Assembly: GCF_003675855.1 (NCBI RefSeq)
Contig: NZ_RCIH01000007.1
Span: forward strand, 124,001-188,000
Direction of reading: 5' to 3'
Origin: Halostella salina
GTDB lineage: Archaea > Halobacteriota > Halobacteria > Halobacteriales > Natronoarchaeaceae
Length of the DNA: 64,000 bases
The translations under genes were made by a program, and so were the position numbers. A model generated the notes under the pieces. The model did no database searches. It was not told the origin of the DNA and worked only from the letters and a program-made list of their open reading frames with translations. Shown here piece after piece: positions 43,516-51,122 of the stretch (the first letter of the stretch is position 1; each line of letters starts with the position of its first letter).

Positions 43516-44081
43516 CAGTAGTACACCATCGTATCATCGAAGTACTGGGTGGCCGCTCCGTCTGCCCACGGTTTTGCACCGACCCCCATGCCACCGCCGC
43601 CATTGTGGTAAACGCTATCTGACTTTTCTGACAGCATTACCCAGTCAGCTCCGTCGTGATAGCTCACACGCTGCCAAACGCTCCCGCTATCTTCCCAGAT
43701 GTCGTAACGGAGTTCGTGCCACGTTAGTTCTGACAGAGTTTCAGAGTTGTCTAGACGGTCGTATGTTCTGTTTCCGCCCTCGAAGTAACCGAAGATCGTT
43801 TCATCGGTGTACGGCCATACCAGAGCGAAATAGAAGTTGTCCGTATCCACAAAACGGGAGTGGAACCCAAGGTATGCCGAGGTTCCATCCGCGTATCCCA
43901 TCGTCTCGATCCGTCCCTCTGATGGGGAATCAGTCACGCTTTCCGATAGTATCTCGGCCTTCACCCCGTCGATTTGGTCACCATGATCTATCTGCAATGC
44001 AGCGTTTCCTTCTGAAACGGTTGCCTGCTGTATCTGATGCGTACTGTTCGAGTCGTAGTGGTTCCAGTCTGCGTATGCCAT
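43515..44081 (-). CDS. LamG/lectin-like jelly-roll protein
   Basis: A 188-residue protein rich in aromatic and Gly residues (G-Y-A-D-G-T-S-A-Y-L-G-F-H; W-H-E-L-R-Y-D-I-W-E; Y-F-D-D-T-M-V-Y). These are the strand patterns of concanavalin-like domains. DNA here is visibly less GC-rich than neighbours. It sits just downstream of the tandem-repeat protein and is a good candidate for host glycan recognition. Confidence 0.65.
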   Translation of the reverse strand: MAYADWNHYDSNSTHQIQQATVSEGNAALQIDHGDQIDGVKAEILSESVTDSPSEGRIETMGYADGTSAYLGFHSRFVDTDNFYFALVWPYTDETIFGYFEGGNRTYDRLDNSETLSELTWHELRYDIWEDSGSVWQRVSYHDGADWVMLSEKSDSVYHNGGGGMGVGAKPWADGAATQYFDDTMVYY

Positions 44082-44669
44082 TTATTCCCAGTCCTCCGTG
44101 TGCTGTTTTTTGATACCGTTCGATTCGACCGTGATATCGTAGTCTCCGGGTTCCTCAAACGGCCCAATTTCGACGCTAAAGTCGCCTGAGCCGTCAGTCT
44201 CGTGTGATTTAGTCCCGAGGGGTGAGGGGCCGGAAACGCCGATTTTTATCGGATGGTTTGCCGCCGGATCGGAGTTCAACACCACGTTCCCTGAAACGAC
44301 AACAGTTTCGCCAGGATCGATCTCCGGTTTATCTGCTGATATCGCCAGTTCAGCGACTGCCGGTGGTTTGTAATTCCAATCCTCGATGTGCTGAACTTCC
44401 TGGCTATCGGGTGGGTTGAAATTCCAACCCTCCGTGTGCTGGCTATCCAGATTGCCGGACGGGTTGATGTTCCATCCCTCCGTGTGCTGGCTATCCAGAT
44501 TGCCGGACGGGTTGATGTTCCACCCCTCCGTGTGCTGAATCTCCAGATTGCCGGACGGGTTGATGTTCCACCCCTCCGTGTACTGTGTCTCGAAGCTACT
44601 CGGGGGGTCAATGTTCCATCCCTCCGTATGGTGAAGGGAAACACTCGATCCGTCCGGGAGCGTTGCCAT
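44082..44669 (-). CDS. Tandem-repeat HTEGWN protein, receptor-fibre candidate
   Basis: A 195-residue protein. Residues ~14-103 are six units of a 16-residue repeat (H-T-E-G-W-N-I-N-P-S-G-N-L-D-S-Q type), the middle ones identical. An Ig/CARDB-like beta domain follows (D-P-G-E-T-V-V-V-S-G-N-V), and the last residues repeat the motif once more (H-T-E-D-W-E). I recognise no named family. The position after the capsid-like genes and before a lectin-like gene suggests a spike or fibre. Confidence 0.65.
   Translation of the reverse strand: MATLPDGSSVSLHHTEGWNIDPPSSFETQYTEGWNINPSGNLEIQHTEGWNINPSGNLDSQHTEGWNINPSGNLDSQHTEGWNFNPPDSQEVQHIEDWNYKPPAVAELAISADKPEIDPGETVVVSGNVVLNSDPAANHPIKIGVSGPSPLGTKSHETDGSGDFSVEIGPFEEPGDYDITVESNGIKKQHTEDWE
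44361..44630 (-). repeat. 48-base coding tandem repeat
   Basis: Five full 48-base units plus a partial sixth, encoding the HTEGWN repeats. Two middle units are nearly identical at DNA level, so recent duplication or slippage is likely. Confidence 0.85.
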
Positions 44670-45142
44670 TATTTCAGGGCCACCACCCGGATCGACGTGT
44701 TATCGTACTGCTGGCCGGGCTTTCGATACCACAGTTCAGACGTATTGACGCCGTTTGCACCCGATATCGAGAACGGCGTATCATCCGGCGTGAGGTAGAT
44801 TTCCCGGTCGAGTTTGTTCGTGTTCTTCAGGGCGATGACGATCGGCGCGTCGAAGTCCTTCACGACGACGGTGCTCGCGCTGAAGTCCCACGATATAGAG
44901 TCTCCTTCAACGCTCTCGACATCTATCGGGTCGATACCGCTACTGTAGTAGCGCGCTTCGGCGTCGTCGGGGTCCTCGCGTTGGGTTCCGTCGTTCCGTA
45001 GCTCCATCAGCACGGCCGCCGTGAGGGCCGCCTGTTCGGATTCGAACACCTGATACAGCCACGACTCCGGACGACCGCCGAAGTAGTCGGCGAGCAGGTC
45101 GTCGATGGCGCTGTCTGGCCCGATGAGTCCGGTCCCGCTCAT
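44669..45142 (-). CDS. Virion-like protein, 157 residues
   Basis: Starts M-S-G-T-G-L-I-G-P-D-S at the ATG overlapping the previous stop by 4 bases; the longer frame to 45280 is rejected. N-terminal helices (D-L-L-A-D-Y-F-G-G-R-P-E-S-W-L-Y) are followed by a beta-rich half. Family unknown; placed directly after the capsid-like genes. Confidence 0.6.
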   Translation of the reverse strand: MSGTGLIGPDSAIDDLLADYFGGRPESWLYQVFESEQAALTAAVLMELRNDGTQREDPDDAEARYYSSGIDPIDVESVEGDSISWDFSASTVVVKDFDAPIVIALKNTNKLDREIYLTPDDTPFSISGANGVNTSELWYRKPGQQYDNTSIRVVALK

Positions 45143-45336
45143 AGCTTCCTCGTCAGTTGGAACGCGGTGAGTGCCTGCACGGCGGCCGTCAGGATGAGCG
45201 CGAACGGGTCGAGCAGCGTCGCGACGCGTTCGGCCACGTCGACGATCGTCGACGCGACCCCGTCGCTGTTGCAGCTGCACGCCTCGCTCTCGCCGCCGGT
45301 GTCTGTACCGCTATCGGTGTCGGTGAGTTGGACCAT
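45139..45336 (-). CDS. Small membrane protein with Cys pair
   Basis: A 65-residue protein: Asp/Thr/Ser-rich N-terminus with C-S-C, then a C-terminal hydrophobic helix (A-L-I-L-T-A-A-V-Q-A-L-T-A-F). Start M-V-Q-L-T-D is chosen at 45334-45336. Fits the small membrane proteins of SH1-like virions. Confidence 0.55.
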   Translation of the reverse strand: MVQLTDTDSGTDTGGESEACSCNSDGVASTIVDVAERVATLLDPFALILTAAVQALTAFQLTRKL

Positions 45337-45355
45337 AAATGAGTGAGTGAAGCCG

Positions 45356-46150
45356 TCAGTTCTCGGCCATCGCGCTGGCAACGCGACGCCGGAGTTCCTG
45401 CGGGTCCTCGTCGTCCCGAAGCTGGCGCTGTCGCATCGGGATAGCGAGCTTCAGGTTCGACGGGTCCTCGTCGAGCGCGACCGGGCTCGTCTGGTCGAAG
45501 TAGACCACGTCGAGGTTGAACTTCGGCGGCACCACGCCGCGGAGCCCCGAGTTCTTCGCGTCCCACGTCACCTGCCGGTCCGTGTCCGGGTCGTCCGGCG
45601 ATGAGAACGCCCAGGTGATGTTGTCCTCCGTCTGGAGGCTCTGCGGGATGCCGCCCGTACTCCGCTTCTGGAGCTTCGCGTACCCCTCGCGCTGCACGAC
45701 GTAGATGTCGACCTCCTTCGTGGCCGCGTTCCCGCTCGTGTCGTCGAGTTCGAAGCTCTCGACGAAATCGCCGTCCTCGACGAACGTGCCGTTGTACTGC
45801 ACGGTCGTCGAGTCGGTGACGAGCGTGTCCTTGTTGCCGTCGCCGGAGTCGTCGAAATACGCCGCGATGAACGCGTCGGCGCTGTACTCCCCGGCGACTG
45901 GGTCATCCATGAAGTCGACTTGCGGGGCTTCCGGCGACAGCGTCACCGACTGGCCCGCCGTGCCCTCGTCGATGGTCGCCGTCTGCCGTCGCACCAGGGC
46001 GACCTCGATCGGCTGCCCGGCGGGTACCTGCCAGACGACCGTCGACGGCACCGAGGTCGTGGCGACGATCCCCTCGCTGCCCGCCTGATAGCTCTGCTTC
46101 TCGAACTGGTCGGCCCGGACCTCGACGACTCGGCCCCTGTTCCCCGCCAT
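45356..46150 (-). CDS. Candidate large major capsid protein
   Basis: A 264-residue protein starting M-A-G-N-R-G-R-V; the longer frame overlaps the next gene and is rejected. Mostly beta, no signal or span: T-V-V-W-Q-V-P-A-G-Q-P-I-E-V-A-L-V and Y-N-G-T-F-V-E-D. It shares with the adjacent 153-residue protein an opening V-V-W/V-V-E-W-D-V-P-x-G-x-x-I-E-V block, so the two look like related single beta-barrels. In SH1/SNJ1-type viruses a small and a large capsid protein are likewise adjacent, downstream of the packaging ATPase. Confidence 0.6.
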   Translation of the reverse strand: MAGNRGRVVEVRADQFEKQSYQAGSEGIVATTSVPSTVVWQVPAGQPIEVALVRRQTATIDEGTAGQSVTLSPEAPQVDFMDDPVAGEYSADAFIAAYFDDSGDGNKDTLVTDSTTVQYNGTFVEDGDFVESFELDDTSGNAATKEVDIYVVQREGYAKLQKRSTGGIPQSLQTEDNITWAFSSPDDPDTDRQVTWDAKNSGLRGVVPPKFNLDVVYFDQTSPVALDEDPSNLKLAIPMRQRQLRDDEDPQELRRRVASAMAEN

Positions 46151-46152
46151 GG

Positions 46153-46614
46153 TTAGCGGTTCTGAACGCGGATGGGGTAGTTCACGAACAGCGACGCGGC
46201 GTCGAGTTCGTCGGGACCGTTGACGACGAGCGCCAGGCTGTCCGCGTCCTCCGCGACGAAGCGTCCCTCGGGCACTCGCGACGGGTCGAACTGCATCCGC
46301 CGACGCTGGGCGTTCTCCCCGGATTGCTGATCCTTGAGCGAAAGCGTGTTGAACGGCGAGAGCGCCATGTCCGAGATGACGGTGTACTGGTCGAGCGGGT
46401 CGTTGGGCTCGCGGTACGCGAGCCCGAGCCGTGTTGCGTTCGCGGGGTTGTTCCCGTTGGTCGTCTCGGCGTCGAGGATCACAGGCTGGCCCTGTCGGAC
46501 CTCGATAGCCATGCCGTCGGGAACGTCCCACTCGACGACCGGCGTCGGCGTTCCAGGGGTGTTGTTCTGTACCGTTGCGTACTGCTTTTCGGTGCTGAGA
46601 GTGTCTTCTGCCAT
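46153..46614 (-). CDS. Candidate small major capsid protein
   Basis: A 153-residue beta-rich protein (V-V-E-W-D-V-P-D-G-M-A-I-E-V-R-Q-G-Q-P-V-I-L) ending D-A-A-S-L-F-V-N-Y-P-I-R-V. No span or signal. Two bases separate it from the larger partner gene. The assignment as the single-barrel small capsid protein rests on context, size and the shared block, not on a recognised family signature. Confidence 0.6.
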   Translation of the reverse strand: MAEDTLSTEKQYATVQNNTPGTPTPVVEWDVPDGMAIEVRQGQPVILDAETTNGNNPANATRLGLAYREPNDPLDQYTVISDMALSPFNTLSLKDQQSGENAQRRRMQFDPSRVPEGRFVAEDADSLALVVNGPDELDAASLFVNYPIRVQNR

Positions 46615-46616
46615 GG

Positions 46617-46925
46617 TTACTGTCGCGCCTCGTTGAACGCCTGTGCGCCGAGCACGAGCATCCCGGCCCCGAGGCCGCCGATCAGGATGCCGAGGAAGTC
46701 GTCGATGTCCGTCCAGATGATCGCGGCGATCATCGCCAGCCCGGCCGCGGAGAGTCCCACGCCCGAGACGAACGACGCCGACCCGCGATCACCCTCGAAC
46801 ACGGCGTCCGCGAGCTGCACGATCAGCCCGTCCAGGCCGACGCCGATCGCGTTCGCCGCCGTCGGGATACCTGCCGCCGCGATACCGCCCATCACCGCGT
46901 GTTGCTCCTCTACGTTGAACGTCAT
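46617..46925 (-). CDS. Small polytopic membrane protein
   Basis: A 102-residue protein with about three hydrophobic helices (M-G-G-I-A-A-A-G-I-P; L-S-A-A-G-L-A-M-I-A-A-I-I-W; F-L-G-I-L-I-G-G-L-G-A-G-M-L-V-L). A likely component of the internal virion membrane. Confidence 0.6.
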   Translation of the reverse strand: MTFNVEEQHAVMGGIAAAGIPTAANAIGVGLDGLIVQLADAVFEGDRGSASFVSGVGLSAAGLAMIAAIIWTDIDDFLGILIGGLGAGMLVLGAQAFNEARQ

Positions 46926-46927
46926 GG

Positions 46928-47098
46928 TTACAGGTAGAACACCGCCCCGAGCGCCGCGATTAGTCCGAGTGCGATACCAGCGCCGAGCGGGCTTGTGATG
47001 AAGCCCTTGGCCCGGCCCACGAGGTCGTTCCCGCCGGACGAGCCGCCGGAACTGTCGCCGGATGACCCGCCGTCGTTGGAGTCGGTTGCTGAAACCAT
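46928..47098 (-). CDS. Small tail-anchored protein
   Basis: A 56-residue protein from M-V-S-A-T-D-S: a Gly/Ser-rich stretch and a C-terminal span (G-A-G-I-A-L-G-L-I-A-A-L-G-A-V-F-Y-L). An upstream in-frame start at 47125 is possible. Confidence 0.55.
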   Translation of the reverse strand: MVSATDSNDGGSSGDSSGGSSGGNDLVGRAKGFITSPLGAGIALGLIAALGAVFYL

Positions 47099-47195
47099 CC
47101 GGTAGTACCTACGGCCGGGTTTCAAGAAGGCGTTTGTAAGTTGACAGAGTTGGGGAGAAACCGGGCGACGGCGTAGCGGTGGCTATTAGCCAGCG

Positions 47196-47816
47196 CTATT
47201 GAAGATGCTCCGGTATCGGGACCGGTCCGCGGACCTCGGAGTCCGCCCCGGCCACGTCCTTGTAGTACAGGAACCGGTAGCTCGTCGGGTCGAGCGTGTG
47301 GACTCTCCGCTTGTTCGGGATGCTCACGTCGGCGAGTTTCGCGTCTTCGTGCTCGCCGTAGGAGAAAATGAAGTAGTTGTCCGTCTGCGTCCACATCTGA
47401 TCGTGGATCTCCTTGGCTTTGTGAGCGGCACAGACTAACGCACAGTTGTTGTGAGTGACGTGCCACTTTATCAGGTCCTTGAGGGTGTCCGGGATGTAGT
47501 GCGATGACATCCAGTTGTGAGCTTCGTCGATGTACAGATACGCCCGCTGTAACTGGCCGAATGCCCGGAGGTACTGGGTGAACTTGTCCTCCGTCAGCGG
47601 CATGTCCCGGACGATGATCTGCGTCTCACCGTCCATCCAGTAGTGGAGGACCTCGGCGGGACTCTCCGCGTAGACAGCGCCGGGCGGCCCGTGCTCGCCG
47701 TTCGGGTCGAGACAGACGTAGCGCTCTGTCCGCGTTAGCAGATGCTCGAATAGAACGCTCTTCCCGCTGTTTTTCTGTCCGAGTATCACCGTGATCTCTG
47801 TGAGGTCTACGTCCAT
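47196..47816 (-). CDS. A32-type DNA packaging ATPase (provirus A)
   Basis: A 206-residue ATPase of the FtsK/HerA superfamily. Walker A is G-Q-K-N-S-G-K-S-V-L at ~residues 13-22; Walker B is A-Y-L-Y-I-D-E-A-H-N-W at ~95; a sensor-like C-A-L-V-C-A-A-H-K follows. Small stand-alone ATPases of this type package DNA into membrane-containing icosahedral capsids such as SH1, SNJ1 and PRD1. It is the most diagnostic gene of the element. Confidence 0.85.
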   Translation of the reverse strand: MDVDLTEITVILGQKNSGKSVLFEHLLTRTERYVCLDPNGEHGPPGAVYAESPAEVLHYWMDGETQIIVRDMPLTEDKFTQYLRAFGQLQRAYLYIDEAHNWMSSHYIPDTLKDLIKWHVTHNNCALVCAAHKAKEIHDQMWTQTDNYFIFSYGEHEDAKLADVSIPNKRRVHTLDPTSYRFLYYKDVAGADSEVRGPVPIPEHLQ

Positions 47817-47822
47817 CGCGGG

Positions 47823-48266
47823 TCATTCCACCGTCAGCGTCTCGCGCAGCTCTCCAGGCGCGGGCGTCTCCGTCCCGAGGTCCTCGTAGAGCCCGGCCCG
47901 CTCCATCGACTCATGGAGCGTCCGGACGGTCTTCGCCGTGATCTCGGGATGCTCGACAGCGTAGCGTCCGAGTAGCGCGACCGCTGTCTCGGCCCCCAGG
48001 TCCTCGGCGACCTCCGGGTCGATCCCGAGCATCGGGGCTATCATCGGCAGTTTCGCCTCCGCTTCCGCTACTGTCTCGGCGTTCCGGTCGGCCGCCAGTC
48101 GGGCCAGTCCCCGCACGTCGTCCTCTACGTCCATGAGCCGAACCGGGTCCACGTCGGCCCGCTCGCCGACGCGAGAGAGGCGATCCGCGCGTTCGTCTGC
48201 CGTTTCCTCTGCCTGTTCCGTGAGGTCGTGAAGTGCGTTGATGAGTGGCTGCATTGTTAGTCCCAA
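47823..48266 (-). CDS. Helical protein upstream of packaging ATPase (A)
   Basis: A 147-residue all-helical, charged protein (T-E-Q-A-E-E-T-A-D-E-R-A-D-R-L ... ). Overlaps the 48257 gene by 10 bases. Provirus B has a helical protein in the same place (62599), so this may be a conserved ATPase partner. The start could be M-Q-P-L-I-N, four residues later. Confidence 0.6.
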   Translation of the reverse strand: MGLTMQPLINALHDLTEQAEETADERADRLSRVGERADVDPVRLMDVEDDVRGLARLAADRNAETVAEAEAKLPMIAPMLGIDPEVAEDLGAETAVALLGRYAVEHPEITAKTVRTLHESMERAGLYEDLGTETPAPGELRETLTVE

Positions 48267-49414
48267 GTGCTTGAGTCGCTGAAATCGAAGTCGTCGCTGT
48301 CTGAACCGTCCGATTCGCTGATAGCGCTGTCTACGCCGCCGCTGTCCGCGCTCTCTGTCTCGCTACTGGCGCTGTCTGCGGGCGGCTCTCGCGGTGGCTC
48401 TATCTGCTCGCTGTCGCTGTTCTGCCGCCGGTACTGCATCGCCCTCCCGGAGAACGCCGACCCCATCGACAGCGCGAACATCGTCGTCGCGCTGAGGTCG
48501 ACGTTCTGTTCATCGCACATCGCCACGAACAGGCGCGCGTTAGCCTCTCTCTCCTGCTTTGAGAGTTCCCACCCCTCCCAGTCGGTCATGCTCGCGGCCG
48601 TGTTGAACGGCATCTCGATCAGCGACCCGACGATTTCCTCGTTCATCACGATCCCGTTCGCTGTCCCGGCCGCGCCGCTGGCCGCGCTGTCGGCGCTGTC
48701 AGCGCTGTCTACCTCGCGCTCTACGTCCTCCTGCGTTGCCTCGCGCTGGCCGCTCCGGCCGCCGTCCATCGCTTCCTCTAACCGCTCGCGCACCTCCGCG
48801 CGACGGCCGCGTTCCTCCGGATCGTCGGCTTCCTCGACGATGTCCTCGCTCGACTTGTCCGAGCTGCGGAGCGCCGACAGCGGCCCGCCCCCCGAGTCGC
48901 TATCAGCGCTGTCGCCGTCGGCCGGGTCATCCGAGGCGCCGTCTGCGCTCTCGTCGGTATCGCTACCGGTCCGGCGCTCGCGGCCAGCGTCCGGGTCCGG
49001 CTCTATGTCGCTCATGCTCGCGTCGGCCAGCACGTCCTCGACGCCGTCCGGCGGACTCACGGCCGCCTGGTCGGGTTCCGGCGCTCCCTCGGGGCTGAGC
49101 TTCTCCGTTCCTTCGTGGCCGACCTCGACGGCGTCGACGCCGGCGTCGCTATCGGCGCTGTCGCTTGCGCTGTCAGCGACGGCCGCGCTCCCGCCGTCCG
49201 CGCGCTGCTGGCGCTGTCGGTCGCTGTCCCTCTCTACGCTGTCCGCGCTGTCGTCGCCGTCCGCCCGCGGGTACGCCTCGGCGGCGAGAAACTCGACGAG
49301 GTCGGCGCGTTCCTCCCCGACGATCCGGCCGTAGCCGTGATCGGCAGCGAGAGACTGCAAGTCACTATACCCGAGGTCCGTTAGCCCCTCGGGTGTCGCT
49401 GGTAGCGAAGCCAT
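48257..49414 (-). CDS. Large acidic Ser/Asp-repeat protein (A)
   Basis: A 385-residue protein. Residues ~1-45 form a SAP/HeH-like start (L-T-D-L-G-Y-S-D-L-Q-S-L-A-A-D-H-G); ~50-235 are disordered with many D-S-A-D-S repeats; ~245-330 are a helical domain (A-N-A-R-L-F-V-A-M-C-D-E-Q-N; F-A-L-S-M-G-S-A-F-S-G-R); then more acidic tail. Provirus B's 62078 gene has a similar acidic-plus-helical build in the same relative place. Confidence 0.65.
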   Translation of the reverse strand: MASLPATPEGLTDLGYSDLQSLAADHGYGRIVGEERADLVEFLAAEAYPRADGDDSADSVERDSDRQRQQRADGGSAAVADSASDSADSDAGVDAVEVGHEGTEKLSPEGAPEPDQAAVSPPDGVEDVLADASMSDIEPDPDAGRERRTGSDTDESADGASDDPADGDSADSDSGGGPLSALRSSDKSSEDIVEEADDPEERGRRAEVRERLEEAMDGGRSGQREATQEDVEREVDSADSADSAASGAAGTANGIVMNEEIVGSLIEMPFNTAASMTDWEGWELSKQEREANARLFVAMCDEQNVDLSATTMFALSMGSAFSGRAMQYRRQNSDSEQIEPPREPPADSASSETESADSGGVDSAISESDGSDSDDFDFSDSSTWD

Positions 49415-49476
49415 CCACCCGGCGATAGAGCGCGCTGGTGGGTATTACCTCGCAACTTGACAAAACAGGGCGCTCG

Positions 49477-49629
49477 CTACAGGTCGATCTCCGTGCTGTC
49501 TATCTCGTCGAGCTTCTCGCGCGCCGCCTCACGGAAAAACTGGGATCGGTTCGTACAGCCCGCGAGCATCTTCTTATCGTCCACCTCGTTGAATAGCTCC
49601 TCGGGGGCGCTGATGCCGTTCGTCGCCAT
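49477..49629 (-). CDS. 50-residue ribbon-helix-helix-like protein
   Basis: M-A-T-N-G-I-S-A-P-E-E-L with N-R-S-Q-F-F-R-E-A-A-R-E-K-L at the end, the second half of an RHH fold. First gene of the leftward operon. The palindrome at 49672-49688 lies ~45 bases upstream and covers the likely TATA box, so it may regulate late expression. Confidence 0.6.
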   Translation of the reverse strand: MATNGISAPEELFNEVDDKKMLAGCTNRSQFFREAAREKLDEIDSTEIDL

Positions 49630-49671
49630 ACCAGCCTGAACGGGCCGAAACTACATCAAAACTATTGATAA

Positions 49672-49688
49672 GCAAATAAATTATTTGC
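49672..49688 (-). promoter_or_regulatory. 17-base palindromic operator over the late promoter
   Basis: G-C-A-A-A-T-A-A, one base, then its exact complement. On the minus strand it contains A-T-T-T-A-T-T, a TATA-like box about 50 bases before the 49629 start. A protein bound here would block the operon that encodes the virion proteins. Confidence 0.6.
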
Positions 49689-49702
49689 TACAAGTTAGTC
49701 AA

Positions 49703-50044
49703 TCAGCGGCCCAACCACATCGATCCGGTCCACGACGACGGGAACGACCATCGTTCATGGACCGCGCTCGCGGTCGGTCGTGGCCGGTGGCGCGCGTCCA
49801 GCTCGCCCTTCAGATATAGACGCCCTTCGACGGTTATCTCGTACATCTCGTTGTGGATCGGGTCGAGAAGTTCCGCGTAGTGGAGCCGCTTGCACCGGTC
49901 GCTGATGACGCCCTCGTACTCTGGAAACTTTGGGTCCTTCGACAGCAATCCCGGTGTCGTCCACCCATCCGCCTCGATCTGCTCTAAGATCCTCTCGTCA
50001 AGGGCGAGCATCCAGTCGGCCGACTTTCTCTTTGAGACACTCAT
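49703..50044 (-). CDS. PhiH1-like winged-helix repressor (A1)
   Basis: A 113-residue protein: S-A-D-W-M-L-A-L-D-E-R-I-L-E at the start, G-V-I-S-D-R-C-K-R-L-H-Y as recognition helix, and the Y-E-I-T-V-E-G-R-L-Y-L-K-G-E-L-D wing. This is the halophage phiH1 repressor family. Overlaps the A2 repressor by 4 bases, so the two are co-translated. Confidence 0.85.
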   Translation of the reverse strand: MSVSKRKSADWMLALDERILEQIEADGWTTPGLLSKDPKFPEYEGVISDRCKRLHYAELLDPIHNEMYEITVEGRLYLKGELDARHRPRPTASAVHERWSFPSSWTGSMWLGR

Positions 50045-50361
50045 ACCTGCTCGTGGTTGTCTCCCGCCGTCGGCCCCTCATCCGACGAAGGCACTTCATC
50101 AGGTGCATTTTCCGAGGTATCTATTTCGCCGCGTAGATACTCCCTACCCCGGTCTGTTATCATGTACACTCCTTGTCCATACCTCTTTATCAGCCCATGT
50201 TTCACCAACTCAGAACACCGTTGCGAAACGTATCCGTTTGAATACCTCACAAACCCGTCTTTGATCATTTCAGACGGTGTAGCCGCCTCCACATCATCGA
50301 GATATTCAAGTATCCTATCATCGGCTAACACCATCCAATCTCCCGAGCGACGCTTGACCAT
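50041..50361 (-). CDS. PhiH1-like winged-helix repressor (A2)
   Basis: A 106-residue paralogue of A1: R-S-G-D-W-M-V-L-A-D-D-R-I-L-E-Y, then G-Y-V-S-Q-R-C-S-E-L-V-K-H and Y-M-I-T-D-R-G-R-E-Y-L-R-G-E-I. It starts 10 bases from a T-T-G-A-T-T-A-T-C-A-A palindrome and is likely autoregulated. Confidence 0.87.
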   Translation of the reverse strand: MVKRRSGDWMVLADDRILEYLDDVEAATPSEMIKDGFVRYSNGYVSQRCSELVKHGLIKRYGQGVYMITDRGREYLRGEIDTSENAPDEVPSSDEGPTAGDNHEQV

Positions 50362-50489
50362 CTTTAGTTAATTGATTATCAATCATCGACTGGCATTATA
50401 CCTCCGCTAACTCGACATAGGTGTCTCCTTGTATCTCTACCAACTCACCGTTAGCTATAATAAGCGGGAGTTAATTGATTGCTAATGCA
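50362..50489. promoter_or_regulatory. Divergent lysogeny-control promoter region
   Basis: Leftward: TATA-like G-G-T-A-T-A-A-T on the minus strand near 50395-50402, with T-T-G-A-T-T-A-T-C-A-A at 50372-50382. Rightward: C-T-A-T-A-A-T-A-A-G near 50455-50464, ~30 bases before the ATG at 50490. The 11-mer G-T-T-A-A-T-T-G-A-T-T occurs at 50367 and again at 50470, once near each predicted transcript start. Confidence 0.6.
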
Positions 50490-50705
50490 ATGGCACGAAG
50501 AAGCCTATCAGTGTCCCTCTCGATGCCAACCGAGATGGACGAGCGAATTCGTGAAGAGGCCCAAAAACACGACATGACGTACTCACAGTACGTCCGCCAG
50601 TGCATCCGGGAGAACGAAGGCACGCCCTTCGACGAGCCGGAGAACACTGTTCTCTGTACCGACGAGAACGGCAGTACGCAGGAACGGAAGACGGGGGCCG
50701 CCTAA
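50490..50705 (+). CDS. CopG/Arc-type ribbon-helix-helix protein
   Basis: A 71-residue protein: S-L-S-V-S-L-S-M-P-T-E-M-D-E-R-I-R-E-E-A (strand and helix 1), then M-T-Y-S-Q-Y-V-R-Q-C-I-R (helix 2). First gene of the rightward integrase module. The ATG at 50490 fits the TATA spacing better than 50475. It may counter the repressors or control excision. Confidence 0.8.
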   Translation: MARRSLSVSLSMPTEMDERIREEAQKHDMTYSQYVRQCIRENEGTPFDEPENTVLCTDENGSTQERKTGAA

Positions 50706-50706
50706 C

Positions 50707-50793
50707 ATGTCCAGTGCCCAGGTAGCCCCCGAGCGAGACGACGGCACCGGCGACGAAAAGAGTGGCGACCGCACGGAGGTCGACGACCCATGA
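50707..50793 (+). CDS. 28-residue mini-frame
   Basis: M-S-S-A-Q-V-A-P-E-R-D-D. It begins one base after the RHH gene's stop and overlaps the next ATG by 4 bases. Supported only by the tight coupling. Confidence 0.35.
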   Translation: MSSAQVAPERDDGTGDEKSGDRTEVDDP

Positions 50794-51122
50794 ACGGCGA
50801 TCGCGTCGACCCCGACAACCTGCCGCAATCGCACAGTCCGGCCGTCATCGAAGTACGTAACCAGGGGACGGTGTACGTCGCCGACCACACTATCCTCGAC
50901 TCTGGGTGGGTGTCCGTCCGCGAGTGGTCGGGCGACCGCGCGAAGATCCCGCCCCAGCGCGCACTCGCCATCCGTCGCGTTCCCACCGAACACTACGGCG
51001 AGCGTGACGAGTCCGGGTTCCGGCCGATGCGGGTCGCTGACGAGAGCTGGCGAGCCGAGGCCAGTCCCGACACTCCCGGCCGCGACGAACCGATCCGCGC
51101 TGACGGTGGAAAGGATGCCTGA
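50790..51122 (+). CDS. Integrase-module protein, 110 residues
   Basis: A beta-rich N-terminal part (V-I-E-V-R-N-Q-G-T-V-Y-V-A-D-H-T) followed by a charged tail. Family unknown. Small genes directly before the integrase are also seen in temperate haloviruses such as SNJ2, where they assist recombination (established for that virus, inferred here). Confidence 0.55.
   Translation: MNGDRVDPDNLPQSHSPAVIEVRNQGTVYVADHTILDSGWVSVREWSGDRAKIPPQRALAIRRVPTEHYGERDESGFRPMRVADESWRAEASPDTPGRDEPIRADGGKDA

Noticed and set aside
44361-44630. Regular 48-base repeats considered as a CRISPR array
   Set aside because: Units are contiguous without unique spacers and encode an in-frame protein repeat; no cas genes nearby.
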